Shown here piece by piece: positions 57,675-64,000 of a stretch of DNA of 64,000 nt. Source of the stretch: Myxococcus terminator_A (GTDB lineage: Bacteria > Myxococcota > Myxococcia > Myxococcales > Myxococcaceae); assembly GCA_049194865.1 (NCBI GenBank), contig JBLZWL010000029.1, forward strand, positions 1-64,000. Reading direction: 5' to 3'. Below the pieces are notes generated by a model that made no database searches, was not told the DNA's origin, and worked only from the letters and a program-made list of their open reading frames with translations. Each line of letters begins with the position of its first letter. The stretch's first letter is position 1. Both the position numbers and the translations under genes were made by a program.

Positions 57675-58144
57675 TGGAAGACAATCTCCCTTCCCGCCTG
57701 GATGGTGGCCGCGGAGGTGCCCACGGAAAGTGACTGATTGGCGGGCTGCTTCAACTCCGCGTCGATGCGTCCGCGCAGCACCGTCAGGTCCGTGCGGGGA
57801 CGGCCGGGCCTCGGGCGCGTTTCAGCGATGCCGATGAGCGAGTCATCGCCCAGGTGCACCATGCTCCCAGTGCCGCTGAAGACGAGGTCCGCGCCCGCAC
57901 CGGCCTCGGTGCGCACCTTGTCGTTCTCGAACAACGGGACGCCCTCACTGGCGGTGCTCCACTCGTCGGCGGTGGCGCGCTTGATTTGGACGTTCCCTTT
58001 CAACCCGCGCAGGTGCGCGCGAGGCACGGGCGCTGGAGTGTTGGACGTCGTGGGCACGGCGGGCGCGTCCTCGGCGGTGCAGCCGAGCGGCGAAGCCGGG
58101 AGCGCGAGCGCGAGCAGCATGGGGAGCCAACGTCGACCATTCAC
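57671..58144 (-). CDS. FecR-domain lipoprotein
   Basis: This 157-residue protein has a lipoprotein signal (PMLLALALPASPLGC, Cys22) and a FecR domain: LKGNVQIKRATADEWSTAS, LFENDKVRTEAGAGADLVFS, VHLGDDSLIGIAE and TVLRGRIDAELKQPANQSLS. The domain ends abruptly at AATIQAGREIVFQ, where longer FecR proteins continue. The next gene carries LysM and Fn3-like parts that other myxobacteria might have in one chain. Role unknown; FecR domains outside iron sensing often occur in surface proteins. Confidence 0.8.
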   Translation of the reverse strand: MNGRRWLPMLLALALPASPLGCTAEDAPAVPTTSNTPAPVPRAHLRGLKGNVQIKRATADEWSTASEGVPLFENDKVRTEAGAGADLVFSGTGSMVHLGDDSLIGIAETRPRPGRPRTDLTVLRGRIDAELKQPANQSLSVGTSAATIQAGREIVFQ

Positions 58145-58181
58145 GAGAAGGGGTCCGTCCGGAAAAGCAGGTTCCCCCAGG

Positions 58182-58985
58182 CTAATCCAATCGGCGGTGT
58201 CGCAGGCAGGGCAGGTCGCGACGGATGCGCGACTGCAGCTCCGGGTCCACCGGGGCGACGGCCAGGCCCTCGCCCTCCGACGCCCTCGCCGTCACCAGCC
58301 CCCAGGGGTCCACCACCATGGCGTGGCCATACGTCTGCCGCTGGGCCGAGTGCCGGCCGCCCTGGGCGGGCGCCAGCACGTACGCCTGGTTTTCGATGGC
58401 GCGCGCCCTCAGCAGCACCTCCCAGTGGTCCTTGCCGGTCATCAGGGTGAAGGCCGCAGGCACCGCCAGCAGCGTCGCCCCGTCCTTGGACAGCCGGCGG
58501 TAGAGCTCCGGGAATCTCAAGTCGTAGCAGACCGAGAGCCCCAGCCGACCCACCTCCGTGTCCGCCGCCACGACCTCCGTCCCCGGTGCCACCGCCGCGG
58601 ACTCCTGGTAGGTCGCACCATCCCCCACCTCCACGTCGAACAGGTGCATCTTCCGGTAGACGGCGCGCCGCTCGCCGTCCGGGCCGAACAGGACGCTGGT
58701 GTTGTAGAGCCGACCGCCGGGCGCGCCGGTTTCCAGGACACTGCCGGCGAGCAGCGTCACCTTCCGCTCGCGCGCCAGCTCCGCCATCCGGGAGAGGGTG
58801 GGTCCATCCAAGCCCTCGGCCGCGCCCTGGCGCTCCGGCTCGGGTCCCATCCAGGAGAAGTTCTCTGGCAATCCCACCAGGCGAGCACCCAGGTCGCAGG
58901 CGCGCCGGAAGAGCCGGGTGGCGACTTCCACGTTGAAGGCCTTGTCCGCAGTGGACACCATCTGGGCGGCGGCGATGAGGTGCAT
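58182..58985 (-). CDS. Nitrilase-family amidohydrolase
   Basis: This 267-residue carbon-nitrogen hydrolase has the catalytic triad: Glu in LVGLPENFSWMG, Lys in RAVYRKMHLFDVEV and Cys in LGLSVCYDLRFPELYR. Close similarity to the Nit1/YafV-like group suggests a deaminated-glutathione or omega-amidase activity, but the substrate cannot be read from sequence. ATG 58985 begins the family core (MHLIAAAQMVSTADK). The open frame runs 46 residues further without homology. It is divergent from rimP. Confidence 0.9.
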   Translation of the reverse strand: MHLIAAAQMVSTADKAFNVEVATRLFRRACDLGARLVGLPENFSWMGPEPERQGAAEGLDGPTLSRMAELARERKVTLLAGSVLETGAPGGRLYNTSVLFGPDGERRAVYRKMHLFDVEVGDGATYQESAAVAPGTEVVAADTEVGRLGLSVCYDLRFPELYRRLSKDGATLLAVPAAFTLMTGKDHWEVLLRARAIENQAYVLAPAQGGRHSAQRQTYGHAMVVDPWGLVTARASEGEGLAVAPVDPELQSRIRRDLPCLRHRRLD

Positions 58986-59123
58986 GGAGCCCGTTATAAC
59001 GCCCGTCCGGTACGCGGAACCCCTGGGAATTCCTTGCCCTGTTGGCCAGGTTTCACGGGACCCGAGAGGGAGCGTCCTTCCTTTACACCCCGCTGGGGCG
59101 TGTGTTACGGACGCGCCCGACAT

Positions 59124-59176
59124 TTTTCGATTTTCACCTCGAAAAGTGGGCCGCCGTGCCCGCTTTTCGCGTTTTT
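59124..59176 (+). promoter_or_regulatory. Overlapping hairpins resembling a transcription attenuator before rimP
   Basis: A 12-base stem (left arm 59140-59151, CGAAAAGTGGGC; right arm 59158-59169, GCCCGCTTTTCG) with one G-U pair and a 6-base loop is followed by CGTTTTT (59170-59176), a textbook intrinsic terminator 20 bases before the rimP ATG. An alternative 7-base stem (TTTTCGA 59124-59130 with TCGAAAA 59139-59145) uses the same bases and would disrupt it. No upstream plus-strand gene needs a terminator here, so control of the nusA operon is likely. Read on the minus strand, no T run follows. Confidence 0.65.
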
Positions 59177-59195
59177 GGAGTCTGGTTTCCCAGTC

Positions 59196-59681
59196 ATGTC
59201 GGAGAAGAACCTCAAGCAGACGGTGGAGGAACGGGCCCTTTCAGTGCTCGAACCCCTCGTTGCGGGCGAGGGCCTGGAGCTCGTGGACCTGGAGTACATC
59301 CGGGAGCGCGAGGGCTGGGTGTTGCGGCTCTTCATCGACAAGCCAGGGGGCCGGGTAGGACTGGACGAGTGCAGTCAGGTGTCCCGCGCGGTGGACCCGG
59401 TGCTGGACGTGGAGGACATCATCCCCCACGAGTACAGCCTGGAGGTCTCCAGCCCCGGAGTGGACCGGCCGTTGAGGAAGCCGAACCACTACGAGCGCGT
59501 CCAGGGTCAGAAGGTGAAGGTGAAGACGTTCGGGCCGGTGGGCGAGCCGCCGCGCAAGAGCTTCACTGGCACGCTGACCGGGGTGGCGGGCGACGGTATC
59601 TCGGTGGAGGTGGAAGGCGCCGGAACCTTCCACATCCTCTTCAAGGATATCGCCAAGGCGAACCTGGAGTTCGAGTTCTAG
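59196..59681 (+). CDS. rimP: Ribosome maturation factor RimP
   Basis: This 161-residue protein assists 30S subunit assembly. The family pattern is clear: LEPLVAGEGLELVDLEYI, VLRLFIDKPGGRVGLDECSQ, HEYSLEVSSPGVDRPLRK and FHILFKDIAKANLEFEF. It begins the rimP-nusA-rnpM-infB operon and ends 60 bases before nusA. A GGAG at 59177-59180 is 15 bases from ATG 59196, longer than usual, and touches the terminator-like T run, so folding there could also affect translation. Confidence 0.94.
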   Translation: MSEKNLKQTVEERALSVLEPLVAGEGLELVDLEYIREREGWVLRLFIDKPGGRVGLDECSQVSRAVDPVLDVEDIIPHEYSLEVSSPGVDRPLRKPNHYERVQGQKVKVKTFGPVGEPPRKSFTGTLTGVAGDGISVEVEGAGTFHILFKDIAKANLEFEF

Positions 59682-59741
59682 ACGTCGACATACAGGGCAC
59701 CCTGCCGCGCGGGGGGCCCGTGGCCCATTCAGGAGAAGACC

Positions 59742-61442
59742 ATGCCTACGCAGCAAGCCAACCCGAACGTCAATCTCAACCTCGTCCTGGACCAGGTCGC
59801 CAAGGACAAGGGCATCGAGCGGGCTGTGCTGATTGCCACCCTCGAGGACGCGATGAAGACCGCGGCCAAGAAGCACTTTGGCCAGGACCGCAACCTCGAG
59901 GCGAAGTACGACGCGGACAAGGGCGTGGTGGAGCTGTTCCAGGCCATCGTCGTGGTCGACGAAATCACCGACCCGGTTCAGGCGGTCAATCAGATCATCC
60001 TGGCGGAGGCCCACAAGAAGGGCATGGAAGTGGAGCCCGGTGACGAGCTCGTCTTCCAGATCTTCTACCGGGACGAGGACGCCAACGAGGCCAAGGCCCA
60101 GGACGACCAGTACGGCGACATCCTCCGGCTGAAGACCTTCCGCCGCGGCTTCGGGCGCATCGCCGCGCAGACGGCCAAGCAGGTCATCCTGCAGCGCACG
60201 CGGGACGCGGAGCGCGAGAACGTCTTCAACGAGTACAAGGACCGCAAGAACGAGATCGTCACCGGCATCGCCCGCCGGTTCGAGCGCGGCAACATCATCG
60301 TGGACCTGGGCCGCGCGGAGGCCGTGCTGCCGGTGCGCGAGCAGGTCCCGCGTGAGACCTACCGTCCGGGCGACCGCGTCCAGGCCTACGTGCTGGACGT
60401 GCTGCGCGAGTCCAAGGGCCCGCAGATCGTCCTCAGCCGCGCCTCGGTCAACCTGCTCACCAAGCTCTTCGAGATGGAGGTGCCCGAAATCGCCGAGGGC
60501 ATCGTCGTCATCGAGGCCGCCGCGCGCGAGCCGGGTGGCCGCGCGAAGATCGCCGTCTCCAGCCGGGACTCGGACGTGGACCCGGTGGGCGCGTGCGTGG
60601 GCATGAAGGGCAGCCGCGTGCAGGCGGTGGTGCAGGAATTGCGCGGAGAGAAGATCGACATCGTCCCGTACGACGAGGACCCGGCCCGCTTCGTGTGCTC
60701 GGCGCTGGCGCCCGCGGAGGTCAGCCGCGTCATCATCGACGAGTCCAACCACGCCATGGAGCTCATCGTCCCGGACGACCAGCTCAGCCTGGCCATCGGC
60801 CGGCGCGGACAGAACGTGCGCCTGGCGGCCCAGCTGACGGGCTGGAAGCTGGACATCAACAGCGAGAGCCGCGTTCGCGAGATGCGCGAGTTCGCCGGCC
60901 GCTCGCTGGGCTCGCTGCCGGGCGTCAACGAGATGCTGGTGGAGACGCTTTACGCCCACGGCTTCCGGCAGGCCCGGGACGTGGCCGAGGCCAACGCGGA
61001 GATGCTGGCGCAGATCCCCGGCGTGGACCCCGCCCGCGTCCCCTCCATGCAGGAGGAAGCCCGGAAGCGCATGGTGGATGACCAGGCGGAGCTGTCCCGG
61101 ATGGATTATGAAAGGGAGCAGGCCCGGCTGGCCGAGGCTCGCCGCCACCCCGACGAGCTGTCCCAGGCCGAGCGCATGGCTCGCGTGCGCGGCGTTGGCG
61201 AGAAGACCATCGAACAGCTCATGGCGTCCGGCTACCGCACGGTGGAGGACATCGCCAACGAGAAGGACCTGGCGAAGCTGGGCGACGTTCCGGGTGTGGG
61301 CATCAAGAAGGCGCGCCAGCTCAAGAGCGCGGCGGAGAACTACCTCGTGGAGGAGGCCAAGCTGCGCACGGAACTCAACGCCGAGCGCGGAATCACGACG
61401 GCGACCCTGGATGGTGGCGCGGAAGCCACCAAGTCGCCGTAA
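59742..61442 (+). CDS. nusA: Transcription termination/antitermination factor NusA
   Basis: This 566-residue factor binds RNA polymerase and RNA. The N-terminal RNAP-binding domain (VLDQVAKDKGIERAVLIATL) is followed by an S1 domain (GNIIVDLGRAEAVLPVREQV), two KH domains (CVGMKGSRVQAVVQELRGEK and LSLAIGRRGQNVRLAAQLTG) and C-terminal helix-hairpin-helix repeats (VRGVGEKTIEQLMASGYRTV, LGDVPGVGIKKARQLK), so the C-terminal acidic repeats of E. coli are replaced by HhH-like ones. AGGAGA lies 6 bases before ATG 59742. It may control its own operon through the leader hairpins. Confidence 0.96.
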   Translation: MPTQQANPNVNLNLVLDQVAKDKGIERAVLIATLEDAMKTAAKKHFGQDRNLEAKYDADKGVVELFQAIVVVDEITDPVQAVNQIILAEAHKKGMEVEPGDELVFQIFYRDEDANEAKAQDDQYGDILRLKTFRRGFGRIAAQTAKQVILQRTRDAERENVFNEYKDRKNEIVTGIARRFERGNIIVDLGRAEAVLPVREQVPRETYRPGDRVQAYVLDVLRESKGPQIVLSRASVNLLTKLFEMEVPEIAEGIVVIEAAAREPGGRAKIAVSSRDSDVDPVGACVGMKGSRVQAVVQELRGEKIDIVPYDEDPARFVCSALAPAEVSRVIIDESNHAMELIVPDDQLSLAIGRRGQNVRLAAQLTGWKLDINSESRVREMREFAGRSLGSLPGVNEMLVETLYAHGFRQARDVAEANAEMLAQIPGVDPARVPSMQEEARKRMVDDQAELSRMDYEREQARLAEARRHPDELSQAERMARVRGVGEKTIEQLMASGYRTVEDIANEKDLAKLGDVPGVGIKKARQLKSAAENYLVEEAKLRTELNAERGITTATLDGGAEATKSP

Positions 61443-61476
61443 GCTAGCGGGAAGCTAGGAAGAGGAGAGGGACGAC

Positions 61477-61758
61477 GTGGGGCGCCCGACAGGTCGCTCG
61501 GTACCAGCGGAGCAGAGCGCGCGGTCAGGCCCGGTCCGGATGTGCGTCGGATGCGGGTCCAAGCGATCGCAGGCGGAGCTCACCCGGTTCGTGATAGGGC
61601 CTGGGGGTGCCATCGTGGTGGACAGGGAGCGGCGGCTGCCCGGACGGGGCGCCTACCTGTGCGGTGTCGGTTGTATGACGGCAGCGTTGAAGCGGAAGGC
61701 GTTTGGTCGGGCTTTTCGCGGGAAGGCGGGGTTGGTAGACCCGTCACAGCTCGGGTAG
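61477..61758 (+). CDS. rnpM: YlxR/RnpM family RNA-binding protein
   Basis: This 93-residue protein carries the YlxR/DUF448 core VRMCVGCGSKRSQAELTRFV, VVDRERRLPGRGAYLCGVGC and AFGRAFRGKAG. B. subtilis relatives bind RNase P RNA and modulate RNase P. The position between nusA and infB is the usual one. The start GTG 61477 is 34 bases after nusA and has AGAGGAGAGGG upstream. The 137 bases to infB form a small leader of unclear structure. Confidence 0.9.
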   Translation: MGRPTGRSVPAEQSARSGPVRMCVGCGSKRSQAELTRFVIGPGGAIVVDRERRLPGRGAYLCGVGCMTAALKRKAFGRAFRGKAGLVDPSQLG

Positions 61759-61895
61759 GCATAGGAGCCTGCGCCATGAGGGCGGAGGGGTGTTGGGGGG
61801 GAGTGGGTGTTAAGGACCACTCGCACACATTTTCGGGTTTGAGCTAGGGTGCTGCGCCCCGGAGTCGCCGGGTGCCGCAGGCCAACAAGGGCAAT

Positions 61896-64000
61896 ATGTC
61901 GAAGAAGCGCGTCCACGAAATCGCCAAGGAGCTCAAGGGCCACGGCATTGAGCTCGACAACAAGGAGGTCGTAACCGAGCTGTCCGCTCTCGGTTATGAC
62001 GTCAAGAGCCATTCGTCCTCCCTCGATGACGACCAGGCGACCGCCGCCGTCCAGAAGATCCTGGACAAGCGCAAGCCGAAGCAGGCAGCGCCTCCCGTGA
62101 CGGCGAAGGGGTTCGTGGTGCGCCGCAAGGTGGGCCCGCCCGCGGGCTCCGCCGAAGCGGGCATGGAGTCGCAGTCCGCGGACTCCAATGACCACTACGA
62201 TTCCGGACCCGTCGAGTCCGCTCATCACCCCCACGTCGAGGCCTACCAGCCTCCCGAGGAGGCGCCCCGCGCCGTGGAGCCCCCGCCCGTCTCTGTCGAG
62301 ACGGCTCCGGCCCCCAGCGTGGTGGAGTCTCCCGCCGTCACCGCCGCGCCCGCGGCTCCGACGGCTCCCCCGGTGACCGAGCAGCAGCCCGCTCAAGTCG
62401 CCACGTCTCCGGTTGCCACGGAGGCTCCCAAGGCCCCGGTCGAGGCGCCTCGCGCCCCCGCCGTTCCCCCTGCTGCCGTCGCGCAGCCACGTTCCCCTTC
62501 TCAGGAGAGTACCCACTTGCCCCAACCCCCTCCTCGCTCGCCGGTTCCGCCGACTGTCCGGACGTCCTCTCCCCCGTCTTCGTCCGCGACCGTCGTGTCT
62601 CGGGGCCCCGCGCCGGGCTACGGGCAGCGGAGCGGTCCCTCGGGCGGTGGTCGTCCGGGTGGCCCGGGTGGTCCGGGCGGACGTCCCGGTGGTCCGGGCG
62701 GTCCGGGTGGGCGTCCTGGTGGTCCGGGTGGTCCTGGCGGACGTCCCGGTGGTCCGGGCGGTCCGGGTGGGCGTCCTGGTGGTCCGGGCGGTCGTCCGAG
62801 CTACCCGTCGTACCAGAGCCAGAGCGCGCGTCCCGGCCAGGGGCCGGTGCGTCCCAGCTCGGCTCCCGGAGCACCGGGCGCGGCTGGCGGCACCGCCGCG
62901 CCGCAGGGTCCCACCATCATGGTGGGCGGTGTTCCTCACGCCCAGGTGTCTCCGACGGGTGGTCAGGCGCGTCCCACGGCCACGCAGGCCGTCGTCATCT
63001 CGCGCCCGCTCATCCAGGTGCGTCGCGTCACCCCCACGGCCGGCCAGGCGAAGCAGTACCCCATGGCGCCGGGCCGCTTGGGCATCCCCGAGCGCCGTGA
63101 ATACAAGGTGGTTCCGGACCACCTGGGCCGGGGCCGCGAGCTGGTGGACGTCTCCAAGAACAAGGAGCGTGGCCAGCGCAAGCGCACCAGTGGCGATACG
63201 ACCAGCGTGTCCAAGCAGGAACTGACGGACATGGTCTGGGGCCGCGTCACCATCCCCATCCGTGGCAAGAAGAAGAAGCCCACGAAGAAGGGCGCCAAGA
63301 CGCAGATCACCCAGATGGCCGAGGAGAAGAAGGTCATCAAGCTGCAGGAGGCCATCTCGGTGTCCGACCTGGGCCAGCGCATGGGTGTGCGCAGCGCGGA
63401 GCTCATCAAGAAGCTGATGGCGCAGGGGAAGATGGCCACGGCCAACCAGATGGTGGACGCCGACACGGCGGAGGCCATCGCCACGGACTACGGTTGGAAG
63501 ATCGACCGCGTGGGCTTCGAGGTGGAGGACTACCTGCCCGAGGTGGAGGCCCGTCCCGAGGACGAGCGTCCGCGTCCGCCGGTCGTCACCATCATGGGTC
63601 ACGTCGACCACGGCAAGACGAGCTTGCTGGACGCCATCCGCAGCGCCAACGTGGCGTCGGGCGAGGCGGGCGGCATCACCCAGCACATCGGCGCGTACAG
63701 CATCACCACCGCGCGGGGTGACGTCACCTTCCTGGATACCCCGGGTCACGAGGCCTTCACGTCCATGCGCGCCCGCGGCGCCAACGTGACGGACATCGTG
63801 GTGCTGGTGGTGGCCGCCGACGACGGCGTGATGCCGCAGACGGTGGAGGCCATCAAGCACGCGAAGGCGGCCGAGGTCCCCATCGTCGTCGCCATCAACA
63901 AGATGGACGTGCCCGGCGCCAACCCGGACCGCGTGAAGAAGGACCTGGCAGCCCACGAGCTCGTCCCGGAAGAGTGGGGCGGCGACACCATCATGGTTCC
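61896..64000 (+). CDS. infB: Translation initiation factor IF2, 5' part (open at right edge)
   Basis: The frame from ATG 61896 runs off the window after 701 codons. The first residues (KKRVHEIAKELKGHGIELDN) are the IF2 N-terminal helix motif. A very long linker rich in Pro, Ala and Val, then Arg-Pro-Gly-Gly repeats (about 250-300), reaches the conserved IF2N-like region (AISVSDLGQRMGVRSAELIK) and the GTPase domain: G1 GHVDHGKTSLLDAI starting at about residue 568, G3 FLDTPGHEAFTSMR, G4 AINKMDVPGA. The N-terminal part before the G domain is about 565 residues, in line with the known large IF2 of Myxococcus. Last gene of the operon seen here. Confidence 0.96.
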   Translation, partial: MSKKRVHEIAKELKGHGIELDNKEVVTELSALGYDVKSHSSSLDDDQATAAVQKILDKRKPKQAAPPVTAKGFVVRRKVGPPAGSAEAGMESQSADSNDHYDSGPVESAHHPHVEAYQPPEEAPRAVEPPPVSVETAPAPSVVESPAVTAAPAAPTAPPVTEQQPAQVATSPVATEAPKAPVEAPRAPAVPPAAVAQPRSPSQESTHLPQPPPRSPVPPTVRTSSPPSSSATVVSRGPAPGYGQRSGPSGGGRPGGPGGPGGRPGGPGGPGGRPGGPGGPGGRPGGPGGPGGRPGGPGGRPSYPSYQSQSARPGQGPVRPSSAPGAPGAAGGTAAPQGPTIMVGGVPHAQVSPTGGQARPTATQAVVISRPLIQVRRVTPTAGQAKQYPMAPGRLGIPERREYKVVPDHLGRGRELVDVSKNKERGQRKRTSGDTTSVSKQELTDMVWGRVTIPIRGKKKKPTKKGAKTQITQMAEEKKVIKLQEAISVSDLGQRMGVRSAELIKKLMAQGKMATANQMVDADTAEAIATDYGWKIDRVGFEVEDYLPEVEARPEDERPRPPVVTIMGHVDHGKTSLLDAIRSANVASGEAGGITQHIGAYSITTARGDVTFLDTPGHEAFTSMRARGANVTDIVVLVVAADDGVMPQTVEAIKHAKAAEVPIVVAINKMDVPGANPDRVKKDLAAHELVPEEWGGDTIMV
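62640..62800 (+). repeat. Gly/Pro/Arg-coding repeat in infB
   Basis: The segment encodes tandem RPGGPGGPGG units. A 60-base unit starting at 62679 recurs at 62739 for about 50 bases with near identity. The repeats lie in frame within the IF2 N-terminal linker and probably vary in number between strains. They are not a CRISPR, since there are no spacers. Confidence 0.8.

Noticed and set aside
57738..59681. Long plus-strand frame reaching the rimP gene
   Set aside because: Only the part from ATG 59196 matches RimP. The rest is antisense to the FecR and nitrilase genes and is not like any protein.
62640..62800. Possible CRISPR-like array
   Set aside because: Repeats are contiguous, without spacers, and keep the infB reading frame, so they encode Gly/Pro/Arg repeats.
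1..64000. tRNA, rRNA, tmRNA, integrase or transposase genes
   Set aside because: No cloverleaf, rRNA-like or transposase/integrase motif was recognised. A tmRNA gene was looked for near smpB and not found. A structured RNA scan would be needed to exclude divergent ones.

Overview
This is a high-GC chromosomal segment, densely packed on both strands, that looks like a member of the Myxococcaceae (Myxococcus, Corallococcus, Pyxidicoccus or a relative). The signs are very high G/C at third codon positions, many lipoproteins with Cys-rich or Pro/Ala-rich domains, ECF sigma factors next to membrane regulators, DUF4388 (PatA-like) proteins, a myxobacterial-type Ser/Thr kinase with a PEGA tail, a caspase-like peptidase, and a translation initiation factor IF2 with a very long Gly/Pro-rich N-terminus. 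Family names come from reading motifs by eye; no database search was run.

Layout. 1-5457: the end of an unknown gene, an AlkZ-like winged-helix protein, Xaa-Pro aminopeptidase with a histone-like Lys/Ala tail, RsmE and a DTW-domain protein. 5492-9279: an ECF sigma factor with an overlapping zinc-finger/FecR membrane regulator, divergent from a Cys-repeat lipoprotein, with an AT-rich palindrome between them. 9310-17303: an RlmK-like rRNA methyltransferase, a crotonase, a Cys/Met-metabolism PLP enzyme, a purple-acid-phosphatase-like lipoprotein, a collagen-like/YadA-like/S74 lipoprotein and a nucleoside phosphorylase-like protein. 17647-20557: a coupled operon of ECF sigma factor, membrane regulator and secreted caspase-like protein. 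20718-25930: an unknown lipoprotein, a small Cys-rich exported protein, a MaoC hydratase, a PEP-mutase/isocitrate-lyase-like enzyme and an alkylation-repair pair (Ogt plus an Ada-AlkA fusion).

26151-27817 carries a lipoprotein with a PD-(D/E)XK-like C-terminus and a 4-base-overlapping partner. I read this as a possible toxin/immunity-type module. It is flanked by imperfect direct repeats of about 110 bp, and the right copy is the 3' end and terminator of the adjacent cystathionine beta-synthase gene. 27939-35873: CBS, an AmgK/MurU peptidoglycan-recycling pair, then TreZ and a glycogen debranching enzyme in overlapping order. 35883-37636: a PP2C phosphatase, a DUF192 protein and TrmL.

37670-46542 holds two large DUF4388 proteins. 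One is a 1992-residue protein with about 1100 residues of RLAEEA-type hexad repeats followed by a J domain and TPRs; the other is a receiver-DUF4388-TM-TPR protein. 46600-52705 is a housekeeping run (tsaD, rsmA, a deoxynucleoside kinase, panB, panC, smpB, sspB). 52749-58985 lies on the minus strand and holds a Ser/Thr kinase, a DUF971 protein, an HD-GYP sensor, a LysM/FecR pair and a nitrilase-family amidase. 59196 to the end is the rimP-nusA-rnpM-infB operon, preceded by overlapping hairpins that look like a transcription attenuator. No rRNA, tRNA, CRISPR array, transposase or replication origin was recognised.
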